64,000 nt of DNA from Tubulanus polymorphus (lineage: Eukaryota; Nemertea; Palaeonemertea; Tubulaniformes; Tubulanidae), in NCBI RefSeq assembly GCF_964204645.1, contig NC_134025.1, positions 12,591,001-12,655,000 on the forward strand, in the 5' to 3' direction. The translations under genes and the position numbers were made by a program. Shown here piece after piece: positions 11,395 through 24,283 of the stretch (its first letter is position 1; every line of letters begins with the position of its first letter). The notes beneath the pieces were generated by a model. It was not told where the DNA came from. It searched no databases and was given only the letters and a program-made list of their open reading frames with translations.

Positions 11395-12190
11395 TGGAAA
11401 GCAAACCAAACTAAATTCAATACTCTATAACATATCTTTCAATTTATTTTTAAGGGATAAATTTAAGAGCCCTTGGTTATCATATATAAAGAAAACGTTT
11501 GATGACTGTGGTTTGTCCTGCATTTGGACGCAGCAATTCATGACTAACAGTAAATCTTTTTCAAAACGAATAAAACAGATACTCCGTGACCAGCACCTTC
11601 AAGAAACTGTATCTGCCATAAATACTAATCCGATATACACTAACTTTAGGCAATATAAAAATGATATTAGGTTAGAGAAGTATATAATAGAACTTGGTGA
11701 CGACTTAGGAACTAGTTTATTTGAATTTAGGGTCGGGTCCTATATTTTACCTGTGAACAAATTTTCAAACCTTCATTTAGACAGAGCCGATAGAATATGC
11801 CCCACTTGTAATACTTTAGGTGACGAATCCCATTTTCTGTTTGACTGTACCTTACTTAACGAACAACGCAAAAACTTTTTGAATTTGAATACCTTTAATA
11901 CCCTTGATATTCTGAAAAACCCAACGGTCAACTTAGCTAAATTCATTAAGACCGGCTTAGATGTATATAGATCCCTCCAATAGTATATATAGTATTGTAA
12001 ATAGTTGATGTATATAATAGTATATATAGTATTGTAAATAGTTGATGTATATATATATTTCGTTACGTTTTCATTCTCTAAATTTTAACCACTTCAGTGT
12101 TGTTTTGTAAATATTTGTATATACATGTGTAATAGTTTTCCTCCATATACCATGGAAATGGTTGGAGTGTAAATAAATCGTAATCGTAAA
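11395..12190 (+). pseudogene. 5'-truncated non-LTR retrotransposon, 3' end of RT ORF plus tail
   Basis: The frame ending at 11,983 carries SPWLSYIKKTFDDCGLSCIW, then FEFRVGSYILPVN and the C-terminal zinc motif RICPTCNTLGDESHFLFDC. This is the conserved region after the RT thumb in many animal LINEs. The open frame extends up to 11,111 but the first ~95 residues look non-coding, so I place the element start near 11,395. After the stop there is a 3' UTR with a duplicated ~39-bp block (AATAGTATATATAGTATTG at about 11,970 and 12,009) and an ending built of TAAATCG/TAATCG units at about 12,170-12,190, typical of a LINE tail. It abuts the truncated end of a U element. Inactive remnant. Confidence 0.8.
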
Positions 12191-12774
12191 CATAAATCAA
12201 CGACTTTTGGCTATTAGCGGTACTTAAGACCATTATGAGTTTTCCGGTTTGCTCGGCTACCCGTACTGGCGGGGTAGTCTAGAGAGGCCAATGAAAACTC
12301 CGGTTTGCTAAACCACCCCTCTTTGCGGGGATGCGGTATGATGTTTGATCTGACAGTTTCAAGTGGTTAATGGCTGTTTCAAGTGCTTACAACGATGCTT
12401 ATTACTTCGTGGTACATGGTGGTTTAAAAAAAGATTTCATAATAATACGCTCACCGCGTGGGCTTCGTGGAAAGACCTGTGACCTTCCCAAATTTTAATT
12501 GTCTTGTCCGATTTGGTTTCATCCAATTGAGAGACTGCCTTTTCCAGTTAGGGCATTTTTGGATCACGTCACTCCAGGAAAGGACTTAACGCTTTTGGGC
12601 CCCTTCGTCGGTTCCACATGTTTCATTTGAGCTATAGACCACAATGGTGACACCATGATGGTCAGTAACTGACCAATTGAGATATCCCCGAGTCTGAACA
12701 CTTGACTTCGAATTTCGGAAATTTATCATGTAATGTTTGTTTTCAAACTACTAAGGAATCATCATTGCAAATTC

Positions 12775-13025
12775 ATCACTGACCATCACTGACCACCAAT
12801 GACCAATTCAAACTTCTCCAATATGAAAACGATATACCGCGTTATGGTGTCAAACTAGAAAGGATTCGCCATTGAAAATTCATAAATTGACCATCACTGA
12901 CCACCACTGACCAATTGCAACTTCTTGAAAGAACGATATACCGGTACCGCATTTGGTGTGAAACTAGAAAGGATTCGCCATTAAATTTCATAAATTGACC
13001 ATCACTGACCACCACTGCCCAAGTG
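12775..13025 (-). repeat. Subterminal ~110-bp array of U copy 1 (about 3 units)
   Basis: Units contain GGATTCGCCATT, CATAAATTGACCATCACTGA and CCACTGACCA. They are the inverse of the larger array at 23,130-23,730 in copy 2. Confidence 0.8.
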
Positions 13026-16000
13026 AAACTTCTCAAATATCGTGGTCGAATTCGAAAGTGCTTGTCGTCGTATTGCTATTTCTAGAAACCAGCAGAAAGT
13101 TTTGCTACTGTTTTTGAATGGCGTTGACATGATGGAAATTTATTACCCATAAATGGGTTACACATCTGGATCACAGCACCTCACTTGCCGCAGTGCATTA
13201 TTTTCACTGCATAGTAATGCTAATACATAAACTTTTTTACTACTTGACTCGAATCATCTGAACAGTACTGCGTTTGAAAACTCAACGAATAGAAAATGTT
13301 TGCGGGAAGCGCCTACAAATAAGTTATAATAAGATTAATTAATCGATGCATGAAAAACAATTAAATCACAAGGTGACTAACACCCGTCTTTCAACCAATC
13401 TGCGCGATACCAATTAATTAAATCATTAAACGCATTTGGGTTCCTAATATTTGAAATCATGTGATACAATAGTTGTTCTTTAGACTTGGCCACTTTCATT
13501 TCAGAAAACCGCGTACTAGACCAGTGATCACCGAGGCAATAACCATTCCTTCAAGTTATGAAAATTCGATGGTAACGCGGATTCTTCGCCTCTAAAAACT
13601 GTTTCGTTAATAGTTTTCTTTATATGAAAAGTGTTCATAGGAATTGAAATTTGGAGCGATATCAGTCACAGCTGTAACCCTTTTTCATTGTCAGTTCTTT
13701 TTTGGAATTCAAGTAGATTAGTGAAAATATCAATGATGAAGTTCACTTATTATATCAAGTACCGTTTTTACTGTCGCATGCGAGTCGAAACAAAAAGATC
13801 TATCCAACTATATATATCTTCGGGTATAAACTGTGATATCCTTCAGTATGTTATGAATATCTTTAAAAATTTGTGTTCTAGTATAATACCCGAAGGTTTA
13901 ACTATCGGACACATAAAAGATTCGCCATAATCAAAGTTTTTAAGAAAATCTTTCTTCGAGAAAGAAAGATCTTTAAAAGAACGATTGGCGTCAAACTAAT
14001 CCATAATGGACTGTTGTGAATTTATTGAATAATCCACCTGAGAAATTTTAAGATTTCGAAGCGAAATTTATTCATATAAATCAAAAATGCATGAATAACT
14101 TGACGTTATTTGCGGGTCTCATGAAACACTTTCGTGCGCTCTTTTTAAATCTAAAATAGCATAAATACATGCGTGTTTCGTTATAAACACGGTTAAATTC
14201 CAAACGCACATGAAATATGGAGCCTGCATCACACGATATACACATCTTGAATTTTCTCTAACTACGTAGGCCCTTTCCAAATGGGAATTGTTCAGTTTTT
14301 TAACGGCCGACATTCAGAGGCACCTAAAAAAACCGGTTGTATAGCACTTGAGATTTTCAATGTAGGGCACATCTCACATCGACTCGGCTCGCGGTCGGTG
14401 GTTTAATGGGAACACAACTGGTTGTTACTAGTTTAACAGTTGACGAATTCAGAAAACTTTTTTCAAATGTCTTTGATAACTTTTTAAACATAGTATTCTT
14501 CTTAGTTACATTTCGCTGATTCCATAGATATTTTTTCATGAAAATTGCTCCAGTTATAACGGATTTAAACATACATGTAAAATGATTATTTTCAAAATAT
14601 TCTATTTTCTCCGATTTTGAAGAAATTCTGACACAATATCATCTCCACTCGACACATGATTTTACTTCGGCGCCTTTGAAGGGAGTGTCACTTGTTGTTG
14701 AGTTCATATTTAGTCAAACAAGAAGATATGCCTGATTCCTTTTTAGAATTTAGATTTCGACGGATATCATCAAATTACTAGAAAGGGACAGCAGCTTTCG
14801 GTCATCCGCAAAAAAATACCTAAAATGCTCTCCTAGGGTTATGGAAAAACATGTCACGAAACATACAGAAAATCCTTTGTTTGATAGACTGAAATAATTG
14901 AACTCTTAAATAGCAACATTCAGAGAAACAAAAACATAAGAATATATTCTCGCCCACCCTTTAAAAAAACAACGTGATTTCAATTGAAGATGACACGTAG
15001 CCTCATATCAAATGATATGAACGCAACAGAGCCTATTCATTCTCTTTACGAGGATGGGTCTCCACATTCATAGGATACGATACGAGATTCGTGGGTACGA
15101 ATGATGAATACAACTGATAAAGCGCCAATTTCACTGATTCTTGCACATAAAGGTGTTTTAGAGTAATCTAGTTAACAGGTGTGTTTTAGGAGTATTTTGA
15201 ATTTAAATTCAAATCGGGGTTCATGACGAACATTGAGCATTCTAGGGCTGGAGCAAGAAACGTGTGGGATCGTCCGCCAATGGTATCGCCAAAGAAATAA
15301 TAAGGAGCCAGTCCGTGGTGGCTATTGAAAGCAACGACCGCATGTGAATGCATTGATTGAATGACATCTCAAAAATCAGATTATATAATATTGAACATGA
15401 TATATGGATAGGTTATTCCATATACTGGTAAAAATGATGCCAAATATGTGATATAAATGTTCAATTAAAAAGTAGAAACCGAATCCATAATTCAGTCTGG
15501 TATTGTTATAACATCAAACACTCAAATTTAATCCTTTGTTAGATTGGTAGCCAGTGTAGATGAGCAAGAATAGTGGTCCCTAATTTTAATGTGGACTGTT
15601 CAACAAGTTGGAGTTTGTGTAGAGATGAATGAGTTTAAAATGGAGTGGAATTTAGATAATACTGTTTGAATGTCTATTACTCAATCTTTTTATTGATCAT
15701 AAAAAATTGTGGTAAAATATTTGACTCTAGGGTTGGTTTAAGATTGTATCTCTCCACGCCAGAGGTAACCACGGATATTGGACTACACAAAATTCCTTGT
15801 GTACAGCTCAACTTTTTAAATCCCTGGAAAAGCTCGCCACGGATATATCTCAGTAATGATTAATTTTCCCACAAATTCTCCCCTTCGAAAAACCTAAACA
15901 ACCAATGTAAGTTTGCCAATGCACTATTGTTACCTTTTCTAGCTATTTGCACTAGCTGTTTGTCGCAAATAGATTGCATCCTCTATTACAGGAGTAAAGG

Positions 16001-17449
16001 ATACAGCTCTGGGACCCGTTTCTCAAAAGATAGTTTAAATTAACCATCATCCAATATTATACATGACTAAATACACTGAAAAAGATCAACTATGTACACA
16101 TTTCAAATTTCAAACCATGTTTTATCATTAGAAAATTACGACACAACGTTCGATCTCTCACTAGAGATAATCTTTTTGAATTTGTACACTGATTTTTCGT
16201 ATCGTATTATCGTATTTTCAATTCTCTGCTTTTGAGTCAACAAGTACAAAGTTATTTTAGCAATGAAAATTTAATTGTCATTATAAATGTACTATCCACT
16301 GGTAAACTTACTAACTTTTGGCAACTGACCTTAGATCGTGGAATGGTCTCAGGCGGCCTGCTGATCCACTCTTTATTTATACTACTAAAGAAATATACAG
16401 TATAAGACGTAAAAAGTATATGAACATATTATTTATCTTTATGTCGCGATAATTCGTGTACGTATGATTGAAAAACGATATTCTATCGAATCTCATGGTA
16501 CTTATGATTATTGTGTATAGAATCAATAATTAGCAACCATCCACGGATACGAAGCGGCCTAAGTTTACATCCTACCAAAATTATCCTCGAAACTCTCAGC
16601 ATTATTTCAAGGGTCGGTCTTAGAAAATGTACGAAGGACGTGTTCACAGGTTAACGAGGCCAAAAATCTTCCCCAAAATTTCAAATTTTTACAAGCAAAG
16701 ATAATATACTTCATGCTTTTGGTGCAGAAAAAAATACATGTACACAAAATGCAAATTGAGTTTTCAAAGTAAACGATTGAGTGAGGAATTGTTTCGAATT
16801 CAAGGTTTTCCCATTAACAGTCCGGTATTTTTCAATAAGATAAGTCAAACTATTGTTGTGATGGCCAGTTGAATACTTCATCATTATATTGAAAGATATG
16901 TTATACTTAATGCATCCTTTCTTAGGCCTTACAGCTTTCTCTATTGGTTAGCGTTGTGATCACTCAAAATTAACCATAAGTTTGAATTCTCACTGATCTA
17001 CAACATCTCTATAACAAAAATATATTTCATATCAGGCAATTAGCTTTTATCTGTGCTCAGTGGACAGCAGCTACGAAACATTTTAAACTACTACATTATC
17101 ATTCCATCTATTCATGTATATATAATATGATATGATATCTTCTTTGTTCAGTTTAAAGGTCTTGATCGTAAAAGTTTGACAAGTCTCGCATGTTGGTACC
17201 GATACGCACGTTCACGCGAGTGAAATGTGCACGTTACAGGCTCAAATGCGCGCGTTACAATTACAAATGGAAACGTTGTTCGTTCAAAACCCTACGTAAA
17301 ACTCTTATGCATTTTAGCGGAATTTCAAAGTTAGCTCGCTACCTACAACAAAAATCGGACAAGACTTTTTCAAGCGACAAATTTAAATATAAGAGTTAGT
17401 AGTACTAACGAAGGATTCACTAAACATATAAATTACTTATGGGGGTTCT

Positions 17450-17720
17450 GGTTAGCACTGGTAACTGGTCTGTACTGGTCAAGCATTGGTCAGTTAAACA
17501 ATTCTTAGATTAATGCCCACATCATATCTAGTTATTTGACACCAAACAACTTAATTGTTTGCAAACAAATAATTTACTATATGGTCAGTACTGGTCATGC
17601 ATTGGTCAGTTAAAAGACCATGGTCCACGCCACATTTGATACCAAACATGATTGGATTGTGTCGTTTCGAAAATTTATCTGTTGGGCAATTTGTGGTCAG
17701 CCCTGGTTCGTTAGGTTCTT
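17450..17720 (+). repeat. Inner-end array of U copy 1 with TGGTCAGT motifs (about 2 units)
   Basis: Units contain GTACTGGTCA(A/T)GCATTGGTCA and a TTGACACCAAACAACTTAAT block. This is the inverse of the 18,380-18,960 array. Confidence 0.75.
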
Positions 17721-18379
17721 ATTTTGCGGGCATTTTTTCTCGAACCACCGAAGGACCGAATCACTAATTAATTCACCAGATCGTTAATTGCTGAAAATGA
17801 AGATTAGTGTTTAACTAATAGTCCTTGTCTGAACAAAATGTCTCTGGTATGGGTCCTATGGAATCATGTCCTTAACTGTACACCGTACTGTATCTTTGTA
17901 CTGTATCTTTTTATGTTCACTACTATCGTAATTGACTATGATGTTTTCAAGTGGTCTTAAGTACCGCTAATAGCCGAAAGTCGTTGATTTATGTGAAATT
18001 TACATACAGCGCCACCCGTTGATAGTAAAACTAACCCGAGCAATACGGGTGTTAAATAGATACGCTAGCAAACCGGCATTCTCATAATGCCACTTAAAAA
18101 CATCATAGTCAATTACGGTAGTAGTGAAAATAAAAAGATACAGTTCGGTGTACAGCACCATAGCACCCATATAATACCACATACATTTTATTCAGACTAA
18201 GGACTATTGGTTAACACTGATCTTCATTTCCATTAATTAATGATCTGTTGAATTAATTAGTAATTCAGTCTTTCGGTGGTTCGAGATAAAATGCCCGCAA
18301 AATACTAACGAACCAGGGCTGACCACAAATTGCCCAACAGATAAATTTTCGGAAACGACACAATCATGTTTAGTATCAA

Positions 18380-18960
18380 ATAACTCGTGGCGGGGACCTT
18401 GGTCTATTAACTGACCAATGCATGACCAGTACTGGCTATATAGTAAATTATCTGTTTTGCAAACAATTAAGTTGTTTGGTATCAAATAACTAGATATAAT
18501 GTGGACATTAAACTAAAAATTGTTTAACTGACCAATGCTTGACCAGTACTGACCAGTTACCACTAACTAGAACCCACCATAAGTAATTTATATGTTTAGT
18601 AAAGCAATAAAATCGTGTTTGGGCGTCAAGCTACTAGATACGGTGCGGGCTATGATCTAACAACTATTTAACTGACCAATATTTTACCAATACTGACCTT
18701 AAAGTAATTTGTTTATTCTAGAAGCAACACAGTCGTGTTTGGTGTCAAATAATTAGAAATGGTGTGGGCTTTCATCTAACAACTATTCAAGTGACCAAAT
18801 CTTGACCAATACTGACCACATAGTTATATTTATCTGTTTCGGAGACAACTTAGTCGTGTCTCGTATCAAATAATTCCATTCGGTCTGAACGTAAATATAA
18901 CAACTCTTTTACCTGTACAAGCTACACCAGTACTGTCTAATTACCGGTTAAATGTTTTTA
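18380..18960 (+). repeat. Inner-end array of U copy 2 (about 5 units, ~125 bp)
   Basis: Repeated ACTGACCAAT-GC(A/T)TGACCAGTACTG followed by AACTAGA(T/A)A. The units diverge progressively toward 18,960. Confidence 0.75.
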
Positions 18961-20707
18961 GAAATAACACGGGGTATTGCCTGAATCCTTCGTCAGTACT
19001 ACTCTTATTAAATGTGTCGTTTTAAAAGTCTTGTCCAATTTTCATTGTAGGAAGCGAGCTAACTTTGAAATTTCCCACTAAATGCAAAAGATTTTCACAT
19101 CGGGTTTTGGACGAACAACGTTTCGATTTGCAATTGTAACGTGCGCATTTGAGCCTGTAACGTGCACATTTCACTAGTGTGAACGTGCGTATCGGTACCA
19201 TTATGCGAAACTTGTCAAACTTTTGCGTTCAAGACGTTTAAACTGAACACTAAAGGAGATATAATATCATATCATATCATATCATATATATGAATAATGA
19301 ATAGAAGGAAGATAATGTAGTAGTTTTGAATGTTTCGTAACTGCTGTCCACTGACCGCAGATCATCAAAGTTAATCGCCTCATATGAAATATATATTCGT
19401 TATAAGGGATGTAGTAGTTCAGTGAGAATACAAACTTAGGGGTAATTTTAAATGATCACAACGCTGACCAATAGAGAAAGCTGTATCACAACAAAAGTGC
19501 GACTTACGTATCTTATTGAAACAATTGTAAAATACCGGAGAGTAAATGGGAGAACCGTGAATTCGAAACAATTCCACACTCGGATCGTTTACTTTGAAAA
19601 CACAATTTGCAATTTGTGGACATGCATTATTTCTGCACCAAAAGCATGAAGTATATTATCTTTGCTCGTAAAAATTTGAAATTTTGAGGAAGATTTTTGG
19701 CCTCGTTAACCTGTGAACACGTCCTTCATATATTTTCTAAGACCGATCTTGATATAATGCTGAGAGTTTAGAGAAAATTATGGTAGGATGTAAACTTAGG
19801 CCGCTTCGTATCCGTGGAAGGTTGCTAATTATTGATCTTATACACAATAATCATAAGTACGTAACATGAGACTCCATAGAATATCGTTTTTCAATCATAC
19901 GTACACAAATTATTGCGATATAAAGATAAATAGTACTCTAATATACTTTTTACTTCTTATACTGAATATTTCTTTAGTAGTATTAATAAAGAGTGGATCA
20001 GCAGGCTACCTGAGCCCATTCCACGATTTGAGGTCAGTTGCCAAAAGTTAGTAAGTTTACATACCAGTGGATAGTTAACATTTAAAATGACAATTAAAAC
20101 TTCATTGCTAAAAATAACTTTGTATTCGTAGAATAGTCACACTCAAATGCGGAGAATTGATAATACCATAATACGATACGAAAATTCACTGTGTACAAAT
20201 TCAAAAAGATGATCTCTAGTGAACGATCGAATGTTGTGTCGTAATTTTCTAATGATAAAACTTGGTTTGAGATTTGAAATGTGTACATAGTGGATCTTTT
20301 TCATATTAACAGTGTATTTGGTCATGTATCATATTGTATAATGGTTAATTCAAACTAACTGGTTTTAGAGTTGTATCCTTAAATCCTGTAATAGAGGATG
20401 CAATCTTTTTGCGGCAAACAGTACAAATAGCTAGAAAAAGCAACGATAGTCCATTGGTAAACTTAAAGCAAGCGTACATTGGTTGTTTAGGTTTTTCGTT
20501 GGGAAAATTAATGTTTAATCATTATTGAAATATCCGAGGCGAGCTTTTCCAGGAATTTACAAAGTTGAGCTTTACACAAGGAATTTTTTTGTAGTCCGAT
20601 ATCCGTGATTACCTCTGGCTTGGAGAGATACAATCTAAAACCAACCGTCGAGTCAAATATTTTACCACAATTTTCTATGATTAGTAAAAAGATTAAGTAA
20701 TAGACAT

Positions 20708-20981
20708 CAGGGCCGTCGGAACAGGGGCGGCAGGGGCGGCCAAAGCCGCTCCACTTTTTTGCATAATAAAGATTTTTTCAAAAGCACGCTGTACCGCATA
20801 GCAGCTCGTCGTTCTCTGTACTAGGTGGTTTGCTCACGACTTCTCATGCTTCTGTGAACATCTCCGTGAACATCTCCGAATCTCCGGCGATTGAATTTTC
20901 AAGATTTTTTCTAGGGGAGGGCCCCCAGACCACCCTTCAGAAATAAGCCTCGCCACTGAAAAATTCCTTCAGACGGCTCTG
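20708..20981. mobile_element. 274-bp MITE inserted in U copy 2 only
   Basis: Ends CAGGGCCGTC…GACGGCTCTG, flanked by GACAT on both sides (20703-20707, 20982-20986). The corresponding site of copy 1 (about 15,670-15,695, minus) reads through without it, so the empty site is visible in the same window. Confidence 0.85.
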
Positions 20982-23129
20982 GACATAGGCATGCAAACAG
21001 TAATATCTGAAGTCCACTCCATTTCAAACTTATTCATCTTTACACAAACTCCAACTTGTTGAACAGTTCAAAATCGCGTGGCTTGAATTATTACGATAAC
21101 TAAAATCAGGGACCACGATACTTGCTCATCTACACTGGCTACCAATTTAACAAAGGATTGAATTTGAGTGTTTGATGTTGTAACAATAGGCCTACCATAC
21201 TGAATTATTGATTCAGTTTCTACTTTTTGATTGAACATTTATATCACATATTGGGTCATTTCATTTTTACCAGTATAGGCCTATATGGAAGAACCTATCC
21301 GTATATCATGTTTAATTTTATATAATCTGACTTTTGAGATGTCATTCAATCAATGCATTCATATGCGGTTGTCGCTTTCAAAAGCCACCACGGACTGACT
21401 CCTTAGCGATACCTTGGCGGACGATCCCACACGTTTCTTGCTCCAGCCCTAGAATGCTCAATTATAGTCGTCATGAACACCCGATTTGAATTCAAATTCA
21501 AAAGACTCCTAAAAACGCACCTGTTTACTCGATTACTGTAAAGCGCCTTTGAACATTTATATGCAAGAATCAGTGAAATTGGCGCTTTATCAGTTGTATT
21601 CATCATTCAAACCCATTATTCTCCTTATCCTATGAATTTGGAGACCCATCCTCGCATGAGAATGAATATAATGTGATTTCAATTAAAGATGACGCATGGC
21701 CTCATATCATTACGTTATGTTTTTTAACGGGTGGACGAGATTATATTCTTATGTTTTTGTTTCTCTGAATGTCGCTATTTAAGAGTTCAATAATAATTTC
21801 AGTCAACCAAACAAAGGATTTTTCTGTATGTTTCGTGTCCAGTTTTTCCATAACCCTAGGACTGCATTTTAGGTATTTTTCGTGGATGACCGAACGCTGC
21901 TGTCCCTTTCTAGTAATTTGATGATATCTGTCGAAATCTAAATTTTAAAAAGGAATCAGGCATATCTCCTTGTTTGACTAAGTAAGGATATTTTGAAAAT
22001 AATGATTTTACATGTATGTTTGAATCCGTTATAACTGGAGCAATTTTCATAAAAACATATCTATGGAATCAACGAAATGTAATTAAGAAGAATACTATGT
22101 TTAAGATGTTATCAAAGGCATTTGAAAAAAATTTTTTGATTTCGTCTGTGAAACTAGTGTCAACCAGATGTGTTCCCATTAAACGAACCGACTGCGAGCC
22201 GAGTCGATGTGAGATGTGACCTACACTGAAAATCTCAAGCGCTACCACTGGTTTTTAGGTGCTTCTGAATGTCGGCCGTTGAAAAACTAAACAATTGCCA
22301 TTTGGAAAGGGCCTAGTTAGAGAAAATGCTAGATGTGTATATTGTGTGATATTTCATGTGCGTTTGGAATTTAACCTTGTTTATAACGAAACACACATGT
22401 TCTTTTCTATTTTAGAAGAGCGCATGATAGTGCAATAAAGAACTGACAATGAAAAAGGGGTAACAGGTGACTGATATCACACCGAATTTCAATTCCTATG
22501 AACACTTTTCATATAGTGAATTCTGTACAAGACTAAAAAATACTTGAAATATTAACGAAACAGTTTTTTACGGACAAATCGTTACCATCGAATTTTCAAA
22601 ACTTTTTTAATGCCTTGGTGACCACTGGTCTGTACGCGGTTTTCTGAAACAAAAGTGGCCAAGTTTAAAGAACGAGAAATGATTACAAATATTAGGAGCC
22701 TAATGCGTTTAATGATTTAATTAATTGGCATCGCGCTGATTGGTTGAAAGACGGTTGTTAGTCATGTTGCCTGTGATTTAATTGTTTTTTAAGCATCGAT
22801 TAACCATAGATTTAATCTTATCATAACTAATTTGCAGGTGCTTCTCGCAAACATTTTCTATTCGTTTTCAAACGCAGTACTGTTCAGATGATTCGCTTCA
22901 GCTTTGAGTCAAGTAGTAAAAAAGTTTATGTATTAGCATTACTATGCAGTCAAAATAACGCACTGCGGCAAGTGAGGTGCTGTGATCCAGATGTGTAACC
23001 TATTTAGGAGTAATATATTTCCATCATGTCAACGCCATTCAGAAACAGTAGCAAAACATACTGCTGGTCTCTAGAAATAACAATACGACGACAACCACTT
23101 TCGAATTCGACCACGATATTCGAGAAGTT

Positions 23130-23730
23130 TCACTTGGGCAGTGGTGGTCAGTGATGGTCAATTTATGAATTTTCAATGGCGAATCCTTTCTAGCTTCACA
23201 CCAAACGCGGTACCGGTATATCGTTCTCACATTCCAGAAGTTTAAATTGGTCAGTGTTGGTCAGTGATGGTCAATTTATGAATTTTCAATGGCGAATCCT
23301 TTCTAGCTTCACACCAAACGCGGTACCGGTATACATATCGTTCTCACATTCCAGAAGTTTAAATTGGTCAGTGGTGGTCAGTGATGACCAATGTATGAAT
23401 TTTAATGGCGAATCCTTTCTAGTTTCACACCAAATGCGGTACCGGTATATCTTTCTAGAAGCATGAACTGGTCAGTGGTGGTCAGTGATGGTCAATTCAT
23501 GAATTTTCAATGGCGAATCCTTTCTAGTTTGACACCATAACGCGGTATATCGTTCTCATATTCGAGAAGTTTGAATTGGTCAGTGGTGGTCAGTGATGGT
23601 AAATTTATGAATTCTCAGTATTTATGGCGAATCCTTTCTAGTTTGACACCATAATGCGGTATATCGAACTCATATTCGAGAAGTTTGAATTGGTCAGTGA
23701 TGGTCAGTGATGGTCAATTTATGAATTTGC
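23130..23730 (+). repeat. Subterminal ~110-bp array of U copy 2 (about 6 units)
   Basis: Units contain TGGTCAGTGATGGTCAATTT, ATGGCGAATCCTTTCTAG and (A/G)CGCGGTA(CC/TA). Copy 1 has about three units and copy 3 two to three, so unit number varies between copies. Confidence 0.85.
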
Positions 23731-24283
23731 AATGATGATACCTCGGTAGATTGAAAACAAACATGACTTGATAAATTTCCGAAATTCGAAGTCAGGTGTT
23801 CAGACTCGGGAATATCTCAATTGGTTAGTTTCTGACCATCATGGTGTCACCATTGTGGTCTATAGCTCAAATGAAACACGTGGGACCGACGAAAGGGCCC
23901 AAAAGCGTGAGTCATTTCCTGAGTGATGTGATCCAAAAATGCCCTAACTGGAAAAGGCATTCTTTCAATTGGACGATACCAAATCGGACAGAACAATTAA
24001 AATTTGGGAAGGCCACAGGCAGTGGTCTTTCTACGAAGCCCACGCGGTAGGCCTATACTTTGAGCGTATTATTATGAAATCTTTTTTTAAGCACCATGTA
24101 CCACATTAAGTAATAAGCATCGTTGTAAGCACTTGAAACACCCATTAACCACTTGAAACTGTCAGATCAAACATCATACCGCATCCCTGCAAAGAGGGGT
24201 AGTTCAGCAAACCGGAGCTTTCATTTGCCTATCTAGACTACCCCGCCAGTACGGGTAGCCGAGCAAACCGGAAAACTCATAAT

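Larger units (their letters stand above)
12232..18088. mobile_element. U element copy 1 (5.86 kb), inserted into copy 2
   Basis: Ends are ATTATGAGTTTTCCGGTTTG on the left and the inverse of ATTATGAGAATGCCGGTTTG on the right, so the shared terminal inverted repeat is about 22 bp with a 4-bp difference inside. It lies opposite in orientation to copy 2, so the two form a ~12-kb imperfect palindrome. A CC dinucleotide occurs at both junctions (GACC|ATTATGAG and CATAATG|CCACTT), a possible 2-bp duplication. No protein is recognisable. Small frames shared between copies (for example a ~71-codon frame at 14,357-14,572) are explained by DNA identity. Confidence 0.8.
12191..24283. mobile_element. U element copy 2, split by insertion of copy 1
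   Basis: Its left piece (12,191-12,231) reads CATAAATCAACGACTT…TTAAGACC and its right piece resumes at 18,090 with CCACTTAAAAACATCATAG. In copy 3 these two pieces are continuous (27,014-27,075). It ends …CCGGAAAACTCATAAT at 24,283. About 96 bp of its outer left terminus are missing, where the LINE tail abuts. It is non-coding, with two tandem arrays and a later 274-bp MITE. Superfamily unknown. Confidence 0.8.

Noticed and set aside
13631-13930. 99-codon frame in U copy 1, partly repeated at 29,377-29,580
   Set aside because: No domain, low-complexity hydrophobic translation, truncated in copy 3; treated as chance.
14357-14572. A ~71-codon frame conserved in all three U copies (also 22,016-22,219 and 28,638-28,853)
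   Set aside because: The DNA around it is equally conserved, copy 2 has a frame change near the end, and there is no motif or start context. Conservation follows from recent copying.
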